64,000 bases of DNA, taken from the NCBI RefSeq assembly GCF_001424945.1, contig NZ_LMCW01000056.1:62001-126000 (forward strand), read 5' to 3'. Numbering within the stretch: the stretch's first letter is position 1; each line of letters begins with the position of its first letter. The position numbers and the translations under genes were made by a program. The DNA is from Rhizobium sp. Root1203 (lineage in GTDB: Bacteria > Pseudomonadota > Alphaproteobacteria > Rhizobiales > Rhizobiaceae). Of the stretch, positions 1 through 8,478 are shown piece by piece. Under the pieces are notes generated by a model, which was not told where the DNA came from, did not search any database, and was given only the letters and a program-made list of their open reading frames with translations.

Positions 1-162
1 TCCGCGAGAAACCCGATATCGACGGCTTGGCGGTACCCGGCATGCCCTCCGGATCGCTCGGCACGGGCGATCATCCGGGAGCATCGTATGACGTGTTCGC
101 AATTCCGAGGCGTGCCGGAACAACCCTTCGTCTATCAGTCGGTCCGCCCGATGAAGACGTAG
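1..162 (+). pseudogene. C-terminal fragment of a DUF411-like protein, apparently frameshifted
   Basis: The gene enters from the left edge. From base 3 the frame reads REKPDIDGLAVPGMPSGS and continues to ASYDVFAI (bases 81-104). The GLAVPGMPSGS stretch is typical of the C-terminal half of DUF411 proteins, small periplasmic proteins often found near copper-resistance genes. After YDVFAI this frame stays open to base 284 but the residues no longer look like the family. The +1 frame over bases 112-162 gives VPEQPFVYQSVRPMKT and a stop, which looks like a natural ending. One extra base near 105-111 would explain this. It could be a real mutation, a sequencing error, or my misjudgement of the natural end. 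The 5' part lies outside the window. Confidence 0.5.
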
Positions 163-191
163 CGGATTTTTCCTCCGGGCGAATCTCTGGC

Positions 192-213
192 GCAGCACGC
201 ATTTTTGTGCTGC
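192..213. terminator. Small hairpin between convergent genes
   Basis: GCAGCAC (192-198) and GTGCTGC (207-213) form a perfect 7 bp stem with an 8-base loop. It lies between the DUF411 fragment and the convergent permease gene, where a bidirectional terminator would be expected. No long T-run follows on either strand, so the call is tentative. Confidence 0.3.
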
Positions 214-271
214 CGGCTTCGGTGCTGACGCATTTCTGCGGTGGCAGGTCGCCGACGATGCTGCGCCTTTG

Positions 272-1270
272 CTATTCACTTTGACGAAAGTTGCGGATCC
301 TGTCGAACAGGACGGCGAGCACGATAGCGCCGCCGATGAATGTGCCTTGCCAGAAGGCATTGATGCCCAGCAGGCCGAGGCTGTTGCGGATCACCTCGAT
401 CAATGCCGCTCCGATTAACGCGCCGAAGGCCGTGCCGACCCCGCCGGCCAGATTGGCACCGCCGATGACGGCAGCAGCGATGACCTGAAGCTCCATTCCG
501 GCCCCGATGTTGGTGGTCACGGCGCCAAGCCAGCCGGTCTGAATGATCCCGGCAATCCCCGCCGACAGGGCGGAAATCATGTAAACTGCGACTTTGATCC
601 TTCGTACCGGGACGCCAGTGAGCGTCGCAGCGTGTTCATTGCCGCCGATGGCAAAGACATAGCGACCGAATCTGGTCCAGCGCAGCACGAAGCCGGTGAC
701 AATCGCCAGGGCGATCATGTAGAGCACCGGGTTCGCAATGCCGAAAAACCAGGCGCCACCGCCCAGCGCCAGCAATTTGTCGTGATCCGGCCCGAACTGG
801 AAGACGACCGTGTTGTTGGAGGCCACCATCGCCAGGCTGCGAGCGATCGAGAGCATGCCGAGCGTGACGACAAAGGGTGGAAAACCCAGATATGCGATCA
901 ACACCCCGTTGAACGCCCCGATCACCAGAGCAGTGCTCACCGAGGCGACGATGCCGACTTCTATGCTGTAGCCGGCATGCATGACGACCGCGAGCACCAT
1001 GCTGCACAGGCAAAGCACCGAGCCGACCGACAGGTCGATCCCCCCGGTGATGATGACGAGCGTCATCCCGAGCGCAATGATTGCGACGAAAGTAACGTTT
1101 CGGGTGATGTTGTAGAGGTTTTTCGCCGTCGCGAAGGAGTCGGTGGCAAAAGAGAGGAAAATGCAGGCCAGGATGACGGAGCACAGGACCCAGAACGTTT
1201 GACTGCCAAGGATTGCGGCAAACCAGCGTTGCTGCTTCTGCCTGATCGTCTGGTCAAGGGTAATCGTCAT
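272..1270 (-). CDS. Ribose/fructose-type ABC transporter permease
   Basis: 332 residues and strongly hydrophobic, with about eight to ten membrane segments, as in the RbsC/FrcC family of sugar permeases. Family motifs are present: GGIDLSVGS in the first third, RFGRYVFAIGGNEHAA in the cytoplasmic loop, and GANLAGGVGTAFGALIGA near the C-terminus. The protein forms the inner-membrane channel for a periplasmic-binding-protein-dependent sugar importer. The ATG at 1270 has a GAAGG ribosome site 8 bases upstream. The gene lies 37 bp downstream of the ATPase gene on the same strand. The matching binding protein is most likely the product of 3261-4247 on the opposite strand. The sugar cannot be read from the sequence. 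Confidence 0.93.
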   Translation of the reverse strand: MTITLDQTIRQKQQRWFAAILGSQTFWVLCSVILACIFLSFATDSFATAKNLYNITRNVTFVAIIALGMTLVIITGGIDLSVGSVLCLCSMVLAVVMHAGYSIEVGIVASVSTALVIGAFNGVLIAYLGFPPFVVTLGMLSIARSLAMVASNNTVVFQFGPDHDKLLALGGGAWFFGIANPVLYMIALAIVTGFVLRWTRFGRYVFAIGGNEHAATLTGVPVRRIKVAVYMISALSAGIAGIIQTGWLGAVTTNIGAGMELQVIAAAVIGGANLAGGVGTAFGALIGAALIEVIRNSLGLLGINAFWQGTFIGGAIVLAVLFDRIRNFRQSE

Positions 1271-1307
1271 TGTCGACCTTCTCTTACATTCGATATCGGC
1301 CCTGCAA

Positions 1308-2048
1308 TCATACCTGTTCGATCGCGCCGGTAATGAGCCCCGTCACTTCTTCGGGCGAACTCGACGCTATTGGCTTGTCCGCGACTTTTCTGCCTCGCCG
1401 CATCACAATGACCCGGTCTGCAACAGAAAACACATCTGGCATCCGGTGGCTGATGAGCACGACTGCAATGCCGCGATCGCGCAAGTGACAGATGAGGTTG
1501 AGAACTTCCGCTACCTGCCGCACCGATATGGCTGCTGTCGGCTCGTCCATCAGCACGATCTTTGCCTCAGACAGCATGGTTCGGGCGATCGCCACCGCCT
1601 GCCGCTGGCCGCCCGACATCTGCTTGACCAGACCCCGAGGACGGGTCTCTGATTTCAGTTCCTTGAAGATCTCCCCCGCGCGCCGGTACATCGCCCCGTA
1701 GTCTAGCACCTGCAGAGGGCCGAAGCCGCGGCGTAATTCGCGACCGAGAAATACGTTCGCAGCTGCTGTGAGATTGTCGCAAAGCGCAAGATCCTGGTGA
1801 ACGATCTCGATACCGTGCTGACGGGCTTCAATAGGACGGTGAAGGACAAGTTCAGCACCGTTCATGCGCATGGTGCCGTGGCTCGGCCGAAAGTTGCCAG
1901 CGATTATCTTGACCAAGGTCGACTTGCCGGCGCCGTTGTCGCCCATCAGTCCGACCACCTGCCCCGCCTCGAGGGCAAACGAAACGTCATTGACCGCCTG
2001 GATGGCGCCGAAATGTTTGAAGATGTTGGTGAGTTCGAGAACTGACAC
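1308..2048 (-). CDS. Sugar ABC transporter ATP-binding protein, single-domain FrcA-like
   Basis: Cytoplasmic ATPase that powers the adjacent permease. Walker A GDNGAGKST, signature MSGGQRQ and Walker B IVLMDEPTAA are all intact. At 246 residues it has one nucleotide-binding domain, like FrcA of the rhizobial fructose system, rather than the duplicated RbsA form of about 500 residues; a homodimer is expected. The frame stays open to 2123, but I place the start at the GTG at 2048 because GGGAGG lies upstream and the protein then begins SVLELTNIFKHFG, as family members do. It is probably the first gene of the leftward transcript. Confidence 0.92.
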   Translation of the reverse strand: MSVLELTNIFKHFGAIQAVNDVSFALEAGQVVGLMGDNGAGKSTLVKIIAGNFRPSHGTMRMNGAELVLHRPIEARQHGIEIVHQDLALCDNLTAAANVFLGRELRRGFGPLQVLDYGAMYRRAGEIFKELKSETRPRGLVKQMSGGQRQAVAIARTMLSEAKIVLMDEPTAAISVRQVAEVLNLICHLRDRGIAVVLISHRMPDVFSVADRVIVMRRGRKVADKPIASSSPEEVTGLITGAIEQV

Positions 2049-2164
2049 CAGCCTTCTGACCTCCCAAGATCGCTCTTTCTCCCGACTTCCTCCGACGGAG
2101 AGCGATACGTCGCATTTATGCAAAGCTACGTGACAGCGTCAATCAATTGTACGAGCAACCTGAT

Positions 2165-2191
2165 GTCAACTACTCATAAATATCCGTTGAC
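2165..2191. promoter_or_regulatory. Inverted repeat in the divergent promoter region
   Basis: GTCAAC (2165-2170) and GTTGAC (2186-2191) form a perfect inverted repeat with a 15-base AT-rich spacer. It is centred between the leftward ABC genes and the rightward epimerase gene, and is followed by a TTGACG that could be a -35 box. It is a plausible operator controlling both transcripts. No regulator gene is adjacent inside this window. Confidence 0.3.
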
Positions 2192-2233
2192 GCGCCGAGC
2201 GCGCGGATATTAGCTGTTTGCTGGGAGGAGAGC

Positions 2234-3214
2234 ATGCTTACCCTTGTCACCGGTGCTACGGGCAAGGTCGGGCGGCACTTCATTGCTGGGCTGCTTGACG
2301 ATCCGCGATTTTCGAATGCGCGCATACGTGCCCTTTGTCATAACCGGCTGTTCGATGAGACAGACCGGGTCGAAGTGGTGCGGGGTTCGCTCGCCGATCG
2401 CGCCGTCGCGACCGCAGCCCTCGTCGATGTTACCCATGTTGTACACCTTGCCACGTGCAAGGAAACGCCCGCCGACGTCATGGACGTAACAGTCAAAGGA
2501 CTGTTCTGGCTGCTGGAGGCGTTCCGGGCAAGCACGACCGGGCAACAGTTCATCCTCATTGGCGGCGATGCCGGGGTCGGTCATTTCTTCTATCGCCATG
2601 CGGGGCCGATCACCGAGCATACGCCGCACTCCGCCTATCCTGGAAGCTACGCTCTGTCCAAGGTGCTGGAAGAGGTGATGCTGGAGCAGTTCGGCATACA
2701 GTACGACATCAACACGTGCTGCCTGCGTGCACCCTGGATCATGGAAAAAGACGACTTCAAGCATACGCTGTCTTTCGGTGACGATGTGTTCGGTGGTCCC
2801 GATTGGAAAACGCTCGTCCCCCAAGCCGACGCGAAGGCCTATGCCAGAGACGGCACCGTACCGCTGCTGCGCGACGCCGACGGGCGCCCGCTGAAGCGCA
2901 ATTTCGTGCACATCGATGATCTGGTCAGCGCCATCCTGGCGGCGATCGACAATCCGCGCGCGAAGCGGGAACTCTTCAACATTTGCATGGATAGGCCGGT
3001 CGACTATGGCGAAGTCGCCGGCTATCTCGCGCGAACCCGCGGCCTCGATTCAGTCGACATACCGAGCCGGTTCCATTCGAACTGGATGGACAACAGCAAG
3101 GCCAAGTACCTGCTGGATTGGCGACCCGACTACGATCTGGAATTGCTTATCGACTCGGCCTGGACCTACGAGCGTTCACAAGATGATCCTCGTATCGTCT
3201 GGTACCCGGGTTGA
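2234..3214 (+). CDS. NAD-dependent epimerase/dehydratase (extended SDR)
   Basis: 326-residue extended short-chain dehydrogenase. The N-terminal Rossmann motif is VTGATGKVG (GxxGxxG), and the catalytic YxxxK is seen as SYALSK near residue 140. The C-terminal half resembles substrate-binding regions of sugar epimerases and dehydratases (for example FVHIDDLVSAILAAID). The start ATG at 2234 has a strong GGGAGGAG ribosome site. It is followed 46 bp later by a sugar-binding-protein gene, so it probably acts on the sugar brought in by this transporter, by oxidation or epimerisation. Reaction and substrate are inferred only from family and context. Confidence 0.85.
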   Translation: MLTLVTGATGKVGRHFIAGLLDDPRFSNARIRALCHNRLFDETDRVEVVRGSLADRAVATAALVDVTHVVHLATCKETPADVMDVTVKGLFWLLEAFRASTTGQQFILIGGDAGVGHFFYRHAGPITEHTPHSAYPGSYALSKVLEEVMLEQFGIQYDINTCCLRAPWIMEKDDFKHTLSFGDDVFGGPDWKTLVPQADAKAYARDGTVPLLRDADGRPLKRNFVHIDDLVSAILAAIDNPRAKRELFNICMDRPVDYGEVAGYLARTRGLDSVDIPSRFHSNWMDNSKAKYLLDWRPDYDLELLIDSAWTYERSQDDPRIVWYPG

Positions 3215-3260
3215 TGTGTGGCGGACACGCCCGTGTCCGTCCGTTTCAAGGGAGGAAGCA

Positions 3261-4247
3261 ATGAAGAAGATACTACTGGTGGGCGTGGCGCTTTTGGCTC
3301 TTACTGCTGGACAGGCTCTGGCAAAAAAACAGCTCGTCATCGTCGTGAAGGGCCTCGACAATCCATTCTTCGAAGCGATCAACCAGGGTTGCCAGAAATG
3401 GAACAAGGAAAATCCGGACTCGGAGTATGAATGCTTCTACACCGGTCCTGCATCGACCTCCGATGAGGCCGGTGAAGCGCAGATCGTACAGGACATGCTG
3501 GGCAAGGCCGACACCGCGGCGATCGCGATTTCGCCCTCAAACGCCAAGCTGATCGCCCAGACCCTGAAGACGGCCAATCCCACAGTTCCGGTGATGACAC
3601 TGGATGCGGATCTTGCGGCCGAGGACGCGGCGCTGCGCAAGACTTATCTCGGCACTGACAACTACCTCATGGGAGCGCGCATCGGCGAGTATATCAAAAA
3701 AGCTATGCCGAAGGGCGGCAAGATCTGTACAATCGAAGGCAATCCTGGGGCTGACAACATTCTGCGCCGCGCTCAAGGGATGCGCGACACTCTTACCGGC
3801 CAGAAGGGCATTGCCGAGCTGAAGGGCGAGGGCGGATGGACGGAAGTCGCCGGATGCCCGGTGTTCACCAATGACGACGGTGCCAAGGGCGTGCAGGCGA
3901 TGACAGACATCCTTGCGGCCAATCCTGACCTGGCTGCGTTCGGCATCATGGGCGGTTGGCCGCTGTTCGGTGCACCGCAGCCTTACCGCGACCTGTTCAA
4001 GCCGATGGCAGACAAGATAGCCAACAACACCTTCGTCATCGGCGCCGCCGACACGATCGGTGACGAAGTGGCGATTGCGCGCGAGGGTCTGGTCACAGCG
4101 CTTGTGGGCCAGAGGCCCTTCGAGATGGGCTACAAGGCGCCATCTGTTATGATGGATCTGATCGCCGGAAAGCCGGTAGAGGATCCGGTCTTCACAGGTC
4201 TCGATGAATGCACAAAGGACACCGTTGATACCTGCATTCAGAAGTAG
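3261..4247 (+). CDS. Sugar ABC transporter periplasmic substrate-binding protein
   Basis: 328 residues with a clear secretion signal (MKKILLVGVALLALTAGQALA) followed by a type 4 periplasmic binding fold. The mature protein starts KKQLVIVVKGLDNPFFEAI, the usual opening of RbsB/FrcB-like proteins. Later family features include IEGNPGADNILRRAQGM and FVIGAADTIGDE. The start ATG at 3261 has GGAGG 5 bases upstream; longer in-frame extensions run through the epimerase gene in another frame and are not credible. The divergently transcribed permease and ATPase have no other binding protein here, so I assign the three to one importer. An inverted repeat, ACGGTT/AACCGT at 4264-4280, lies just downstream and may mark the transcript end. 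Confidence 0.92.
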   Translation: MKKILLVGVALLALTAGQALAKKQLVIVVKGLDNPFFEAINQGCQKWNKENPDSEYECFYTGPASTSDEAGEAQIVQDMLGKADTAAIAISPSNAKLIAQTLKTANPTVPVMTLDADLAAEDAALRKTYLGTDNYLMGARIGEYIKKAMPKGGKICTIEGNPGADNILRRAQGMRDTLTGQKGIAELKGEGGWTEVAGCPVFTNDDGAKGVQAMTDILAANPDLAAFGIMGGWPLFGAPQPYRDLFKPMADKIANNTFVIGAADTIGDEVAIAREGLVTALVGQRPFEMGYKAPSVMMDLIAGKPVEDPVFTGLDECTKDTVDTCIQK

Positions 4248-4749
4248 TCACGCACATAAGAGCACGGTTGTTGTAACCGTCATAACGAAGCACGAAGCGA
4301 GCACTGCTGTCTTTCTAGTCTAGGGCAGCGGGCCGGTTATGGAGTGCTCGGCAAAGGTTGGGGTCGGGATGCAGATCATGCCGACCCTGTTTTCTTCTCA
4401 TCTGTGAACCATTTCGCGCTGGCCAGACAGTCATGCCAGCGCCGCAGCCTTGTTTTTCGCAGTGCGGCAATTATCATATTTAATAGGAAGCTAAATATAT
4501 ATAAAAAGCAGTTGCTTGGACCGATTTTCGAGGCTATTTTCGGTCGAGATGAATTTGAGGTCGACGTCATCGGTTGTCCCAATTTGATCAGCCAGAGGGA
4601 ACGGTCGCAAGGTTTGTCCAACTTCTTTCTTCCGCGAACGATGACGAAACTTCGAGCTGCGATTCGTAGGATCGTGAACCTAGCGCGTCGCAAATCGTTC
4701 ATTCCAATTTGCTAATTATGATCCTGCATATGTGCGGGCGGAGTTTGTT
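4248..4749. other. Gene-poor, low-GC intergenic stretch
   Basis: About 500 bases with no convincing gene. An open frame spans 4344-4715 (+) and another overlaps it on the minus strand, but neither shows a recognisable family, a good ribosome site or normal composition. A short AT-rich run lies around 4480-4510. Lower GC than the flanking genes may mean decayed or recently acquired DNA. Confidence 0.5.
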
Positions 4750-4947
4750 ATGCAAAGACAGGCTATTGTATTCAATGGGCAAGAGGTTGGAATTGTCGTT
4801 CCCGAAGAGAACCGCCTCAGGTTTATCGCTGTCCGGTTCCACGTTATTGACCTCGACAACAGGGTATTCGACACATTGACTGACATCCGCAGGGCAATTA
4901 GCGAACATCTTGCTGGTGGGGACCGACACATGCTCCTAACGCACTAG
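4750..4947 (+). CDS. Small conserved-looking protein of unknown function
   Basis: 65 residues starting MQRQAIVFNGQEVGIVVPEE and containing FIAVRFHVIDLDNRVF. It is soluble and has no signal peptide or membrane segment. The composition, with an alternating hydrophobic pattern in the first 45 residues and a helical end (TDIRRAISEHLAG), looks like a real small beta-alpha protein and resembles short hypothetical proteins I recall from rhizobia. The ATG at 4750 has GGCGGAG 6 bases upstream, which favours it over the earlier in-frame start at 4732. It stands alone with no operon partner. No function can be assigned. Confidence 0.6.
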   Translation: MQRQAIVFNGQEVGIVVPEENRLRFIAVRFHVIDLDNRVFDTLTDIRRAISEHLAGGDRHMLLTH

Positions 4948-5173
4948 CACGAAGCTGGTCACCTTGAAGGATCGCACATCATCCGCTCAACGAACTTCGC
5001 CATGTGTGACCACACTGCGGTCCCGGCAGACGTTCGTCCGTCAGCCTTCTGTGTGGTCTTCAGCGCTGTCCAATCGAATGAGCCCGCACCAATCTATCGT
5101 AGGCCGATATTTCACATAGTTTGTTTCACCATATAGCCTAAAATTGGAAACCCCTGCCTCCCATGGATTGAAA

Positions 5174-5190
5174 TCTATCGATTTGATAGA
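5174..5190. promoter_or_regulatory. Inverted repeat upstream of the monooxygenase operon
   Basis: TCTATC (5174-5179) and GATAGA (5185-5190) form a perfect inverted repeat with a 5-base centre, about 26 bases before the monooxygenase start. The position fits an operator or activator site near the promoter of the sulfur-acquisition operon. No regulator gene is adjacent. Confidence 0.35.
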
Positions 5191-5215
5191 CAACAGGCAA
5201 TTCGGGAGCAGACAC

Positions 5216-6568
5216 ATGACGCGGACGATCAAACTTGGCGCATTTCTTCCTGGCGGAGGGCAGCATATCGCTGCCTGGCGACATCCCGGTTCTCCAGCGG
5301 ATGGAGCAACGAACTTCGAGTTTCACAAACAGCTGGCGCTAACCGCCGAACGTGGGCTGTTTGATGCCTTCTTTCTCGCCGACAACTTGTCGGTCGGGTT
5401 GGGAGGACGGGAAGGCGGCAACGCAAAGATCGCGGGCTTCGAACCTGTCACGCTTTTCTCTGCTCTTGCACCGCTGACACAAAATATCGGCTTCATTGCA
5501 ACGTCGTCGACCACCTACGAGGAGCCATACACCGTCGCTCGCAAGTTCGCGTCTCTCGACCTGTTGTCGAACGGCCGCGCCGGATGGAACGTCGTAACCT
5601 CAGCCGGCGACGAAACTGCCCGCAATTTCAATCTGGATGTGCAACCAGCTCATGCCGATCGGTACAGCCGAGCCCAGGAACACGTCGATGTCGTCAAGGC
5701 CTTGTGGGACAGCTGGGAGGACGACGCGTTTCTCAGGGACAAGGAAACCGGCAGATTTTACGATCCTTCGAAGCTCCACGATGCTGATTATCGCGGCAAG
5801 CATTTCAGCGTGAAGGGACCTTTGAATGCGCCCCGTTCGCTTCAGGGGCATCCCGTCATCGTCCAGGCTGGACAGTCCGAGGATGGACGAAAGCTCGCCA
5901 CGACCTCGGCTGAAGTCATCTTTACGGCGCATCAGACCCTTGCGTCGGCGCAGGAATTCTACCGGGATATCAAGTCTCGCGTCAGGGCGGCAGGACGGTT
6001 GCCGGAACATGTCCTCATTATGCCGGGGGTCGCGCCCTTCGTGGGGCGCACGGAACAGGAAGCTCGAGAGAAGTACGATTACCTCAACAGCCTTATCCTC
6101 CCCGAGGACGGCGTCGCGTTGTTGAATGGCCTGACAGGAGGCACATTGGATCTCAGCGGCTATCCGCTCGACGGACCGTTGCCTCACAGTGACGAAACAG
6201 AGGGGCTGAAGAGCCGACAGACACTTATCCGCCAGATCGCCGACGAGCATGGATTTACAATTCGCCAACTCTATCAGTGGGTCGCGACAGCTCGCGGACA
6301 CTATACAATCGTTGGCAGCGCCGAACAGATCGCCGATCAGCTTCAATCCTGGTTCGAAAACGAGGCCGCCGACGGATTTAACATCCTTCCGCCTTGGCTT
6401 CCCGGCGCTCTGGACGACTTCGTCGACCTTGTGATCCCGGAACTGCAAAAGCGCGGTCTGTTCAGAACGCGGTATGAGGGGCGAACCCTGAGAGAAAACC
6501 TGGGTTTGCCGCGTCCGGTCAACACCTGGACGACCCGGGCGCGCGTCATCGCCGACGCAGCCGAGTAG
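5216..6568 (+). CDS. FMN-dependent monooxygenase, NtaA/SnaA/DszA family (LLM class)
   Basis: 450-residue bacterial luciferase-like monooxygenase. Members use reduced FMN and oxygen to attack substrates such as nitrilotriacetate, dimethyl sulfide or dibenzothiophene sulfone. The opening KLGAFLPGGGQHIAAWRHP and the segments ATSSTTYEEPYTVARKFASL and GRAGWNVVTSAGDETARNF are characteristic of this branch rather than of SsuD. The ATG at 5216 has GGGAGC 8 bases upstream; the longer in-frame start at 5144 would add 24 unconserved residues. It opens an operon with a sulfonate-type ABC transporter, so it probably releases sulfur from an imported organosulfur compound. No flavin reductase gene is adjacent. 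Confidence 0.9.
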   Translation: MTRTIKLGAFLPGGGQHIAAWRHPGSPADGATNFEFHKQLALTAERGLFDAFFLADNLSVGLGGREGGNAKIAGFEPVTLFSALAPLTQNIGFIATSSTTYEEPYTVARKFASLDLLSNGRAGWNVVTSAGDETARNFNLDVQPAHADRYSRAQEHVDVVKALWDSWEDDAFLRDKETGRFYDPSKLHDADYRGKHFSVKGPLNAPRSLQGHPVIVQAGQSEDGRKLATTSAEVIFTAHQTLASAQEFYRDIKSRVRAAGRLPEHVLIMPGVAPFVGRTEQEAREKYDYLNSLILPEDGVALLNGLTGGTLDLSGYPLDGPLPHSDETEGLKSRQTLIRQIADEHGFTIRQLYQWVATARGHYTIVGSAEQIADQLQSWFENEAADGFNILPPWLPGALDDFVDLVIPELQKRGLFRTRYEGRTLRENLGLPRPVNTWTTRARVIADAAE

Positions 6569-6592
6569 CCAATCAACCGGGAGACAACTCAC

Positions 6593-7450
6593 ATGACTCT
6601 TCAGGATGTCGAACGTCCGGCTGCAATCGAGCACCAAACAACTGCCGAAACCCGCTGGGCGAGTCCCCGTTTGCTGATCCGCGCGATATGTAGTTCCGCG
6701 TCAAGGCTCGTCGCCCAGTACGGGGCACTGGTTGTCTTTCTGGCCCTCTGGCAGATCTCCAGCCGCGCGGGCTGGATCAGCGCATCCCTGCTGCCGTCGC
6801 TGGACATGATCGCAGTGGCACTCTGGAAAGGTATAGCGGGTGGTGCGCTCATCGACGACATTGCCATAAGCCTTCAGCGCGCCGGCCTCGCCTTCGTGGC
6901 TTCCGTGGTCGTCGCGATACCGCTGGGGCTCGTCATGGGGCAGGTTCGCCCCATCGAGCGCGCACTTGATCCTATTCTTCAACTCTTCCGACAGACTTCG
7001 GCACTGGCCCTCTATCCCGTCTTCATCCTGTTTCTCGGACTCGGCGAGGCCTCCAAGGTATTCGTGATTTTCTGGGCGACACTCTTTCCTCTCCTGCTGA
7101 ACACGATCAGCGGCGTGAAGGAAGTCGATCCGAAGCTGATCGAGATGGCGCGGGTCTATGGAGCCAAGGGCCCCACGATCTTTAAGCGCGTCATCCTGCC
7201 GGGCGCGGTCCCGTCGATCTTTGTAGGCCTTCGCCTCAGCGCTACCACCGCACTCCTTTTGCTCATTGCCGCGGAGATGATCGGAGCCAACAAGGGCGTG
7301 GGATTCCAGGTGCTCAATGCGCAGTACAACTTCCAGATTCCGCTGATGTTTGCCGCGATAACTATCCTGGCACTGCTTGGCCTCTCAACCAACTACGCCC
7401 TGGTGTTTCTGCAGCGCCGGCTTTGCCGCTGGAATGAGAAATTCCTCTGA
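6593..7450 (+). CDS. Sulfonate/nitrate-type ABC transporter permease (SsuC-like)
   Basis: 285 residues, about six membrane segments, of the SsuC/TauC permease family. The cytoplasmic EAA loop that docks the ATPase is visible as VYGAKGPTIFKRVILPGAVP. A 40-residue polar N-terminal extension precedes the first membrane segment. GGGAGA lies 8 bases before the ATG. It begins 24 bp after the monooxygenase gene and precedes the binding protein and ATPase genes, so these four form one operon. Confidence 0.9.
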   Translation: MTLQDVERPAAIEHQTTAETRWASPRLLIRAICSSASRLVAQYGALVVFLALWQISSRAGWISASLLPSLDMIAVALWKGIAGGALIDDIAISLQRAGLAFVASVVVAIPLGLVMGQVRPIERALDPILQLFRQTSALALYPVFILFLGLGEASKVFVIFWATLFPLLLNTISGVKEVDPKLIEMARVYGAKGPTIFKRVILPGAVPSIFVGLRLSATTALLLLIAAEMIGANKGVGFQVLNAQYNFQIPLMFAAITILALLGLSTNYALVFLQRRLCRWNEKFL

Positions 7451-7486
7451 CTGCCTTCCAACGACCCATTGCAAAGGAACCATCCC

Positions 7487-8476
7487 ATGGCATCTTCTTT
7501 CCACCTTCGCGCAGCCGCAGCGTTGCTTATCGGGGCCTCCTTGACTGCAGTTGCAGGTCCTGCACTTGCCCAAGAACCTGTGACACTGCGCTACCTTGCA
7601 AGCCGAGGCAGCATCAGCCCACACGAGCTTGCCGACGAACTCGGCTATTACAAGGATTTCGGTATCAAGCTCGAAGATGTCGGCTACGCAGCCGGGGGAC
7701 CAGAATCCCTCTTCGCTTTGGCGTCCGGAAGCGTCGATATCGGATCTGCCGCAACCGCTGCTGTCATCAATTCAATTGCCGGCGGCAATGACTTCGTGGC
7801 CGCCTACCCATCAAATGGCATCAACGACGAGGTCAAGAGCACGTTCTATGTCCTTGACGGCAGCCCCATTCACTCTGTTGCCGATATTCAAGGCAAGACG
7901 ATCGCCGTCAACACCCTCGGCGCGCACCTTGACTACGCGATCCGTGAGGCCTTGCATAAGGCCGGCCTCCCTCAGAATGCTGCCAACCTGGTGGTCGTAC
8001 CCGGCCCGCAACTGGAGCCGACATTGCGATCGGGGCAGGTCGATATCGCGGCTCTGGGCTATTGGCAGGCCACCTTCGAAGGCATGCTGGTCAAAAACGG
8101 CGGCGTCAAGCCGGTCTTCAACGACACGGACGTGCTGGGCGATATCGCCGGCGGCTATACGGTCGTTCGACGAGATTTCGTCAACAGCCACCCCGATGCC
8201 GCCGCCAACTTCGTGAAGCAGGCAGCGCGAGCGGCTGACTGGTCACGCGAACATCCCGATGACGCGCGCAAGGTTCTTGCAGGCATCCTTGAGAAACGCG
8301 GCGAGAACCCAGAACTCGCCCAATTCTGGAAAGGCTTCGGCTTGCGCCCTGGCGCCGTATCCAATGAAAACGACCTGGGATTCTGGATCGGCGTGCTCGA
8401 GCGGGAAGGAAGTCTTCCGAAAGACAAACTGAAGCCGGCCGATATCCTTTTCCAAGCCTCAGCCAAAGTGAATTGA
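7487..8476 (+). CDS. Sulfonate-type ABC transporter periplasmic binding protein (SsuA-like)
   Basis: 329 residues. The signal peptide ends near PALAQ, and the mature protein has the two-lobed NMT1/SsuA fold: VTLRYLASRGSISPHELADE, the VDIGSAATAAVIN loop, and SVADIQGKTIAVNTLGAHLD. These proteins capture alkanesulfonates, taurine or related anions in the periplasm. I chose the ATG at 7487, preceded by AAAGGAACC, over the in-frame TTG at 7469. The stop overlaps the region just before the ATPase start. The exact substrate is unknown, although the linked NtaA-type monooxygenase argues for an organosulfur or amino-carboxylate compound. Confidence 0.9.
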   Translation: MASSFHLRAAAALLIGASLTAVAGPALAQEPVTLRYLASRGSISPHELADELGYYKDFGIKLEDVGYAAGGPESLFALASGSVDIGSAATAAVINSIAGGNDFVAAYPSNGINDEVKSTFYVLDGSPIHSVADIQGKTIAVNTLGAHLDYAIREALHKAGLPQNAANLVVVPGPQLEPTLRSGQVDIAALGYWQATFEGMLVKNGGVKPVFNDTDVLGDIAGGYTVVRRDFVNSHPDAAANFVKQAARAADWSREHPDDARKVLAGILEKRGENPELAQFWKGFGLRPGAVSNENDLGFWIGVLEREGSLPKDKLKPADILFQASAKVN

Positions 8477-8478
8477 GC

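Noticed and set aside
632..1333. 233-codon plus-strand frame opposite the permease gene
   Set aside because: Extremely polar composition and antisense to a clear membrane protein.
2187..2213. TTGACG and TATTAG as a sigma-70 promoter before the epimerase gene
   Set aside because: The spacing is about 15 bases and the leader to the ribosome site would be very short; too weak to annotate.
4344..4715. 123-codon frame after the sugar-binding-protein gene
   Set aside because: Overlapped by an equally long antisense frame, with a weak start and no recognisable family.
5600..6637. 345-codon open frame on the minus strand inside the monooxygenase gene
   Set aside because: It lies wholly on the opposite strand of a clear family protein and has no recognisable domain or ribosome site; it is typical of long shadow frames in high-GC DNA.
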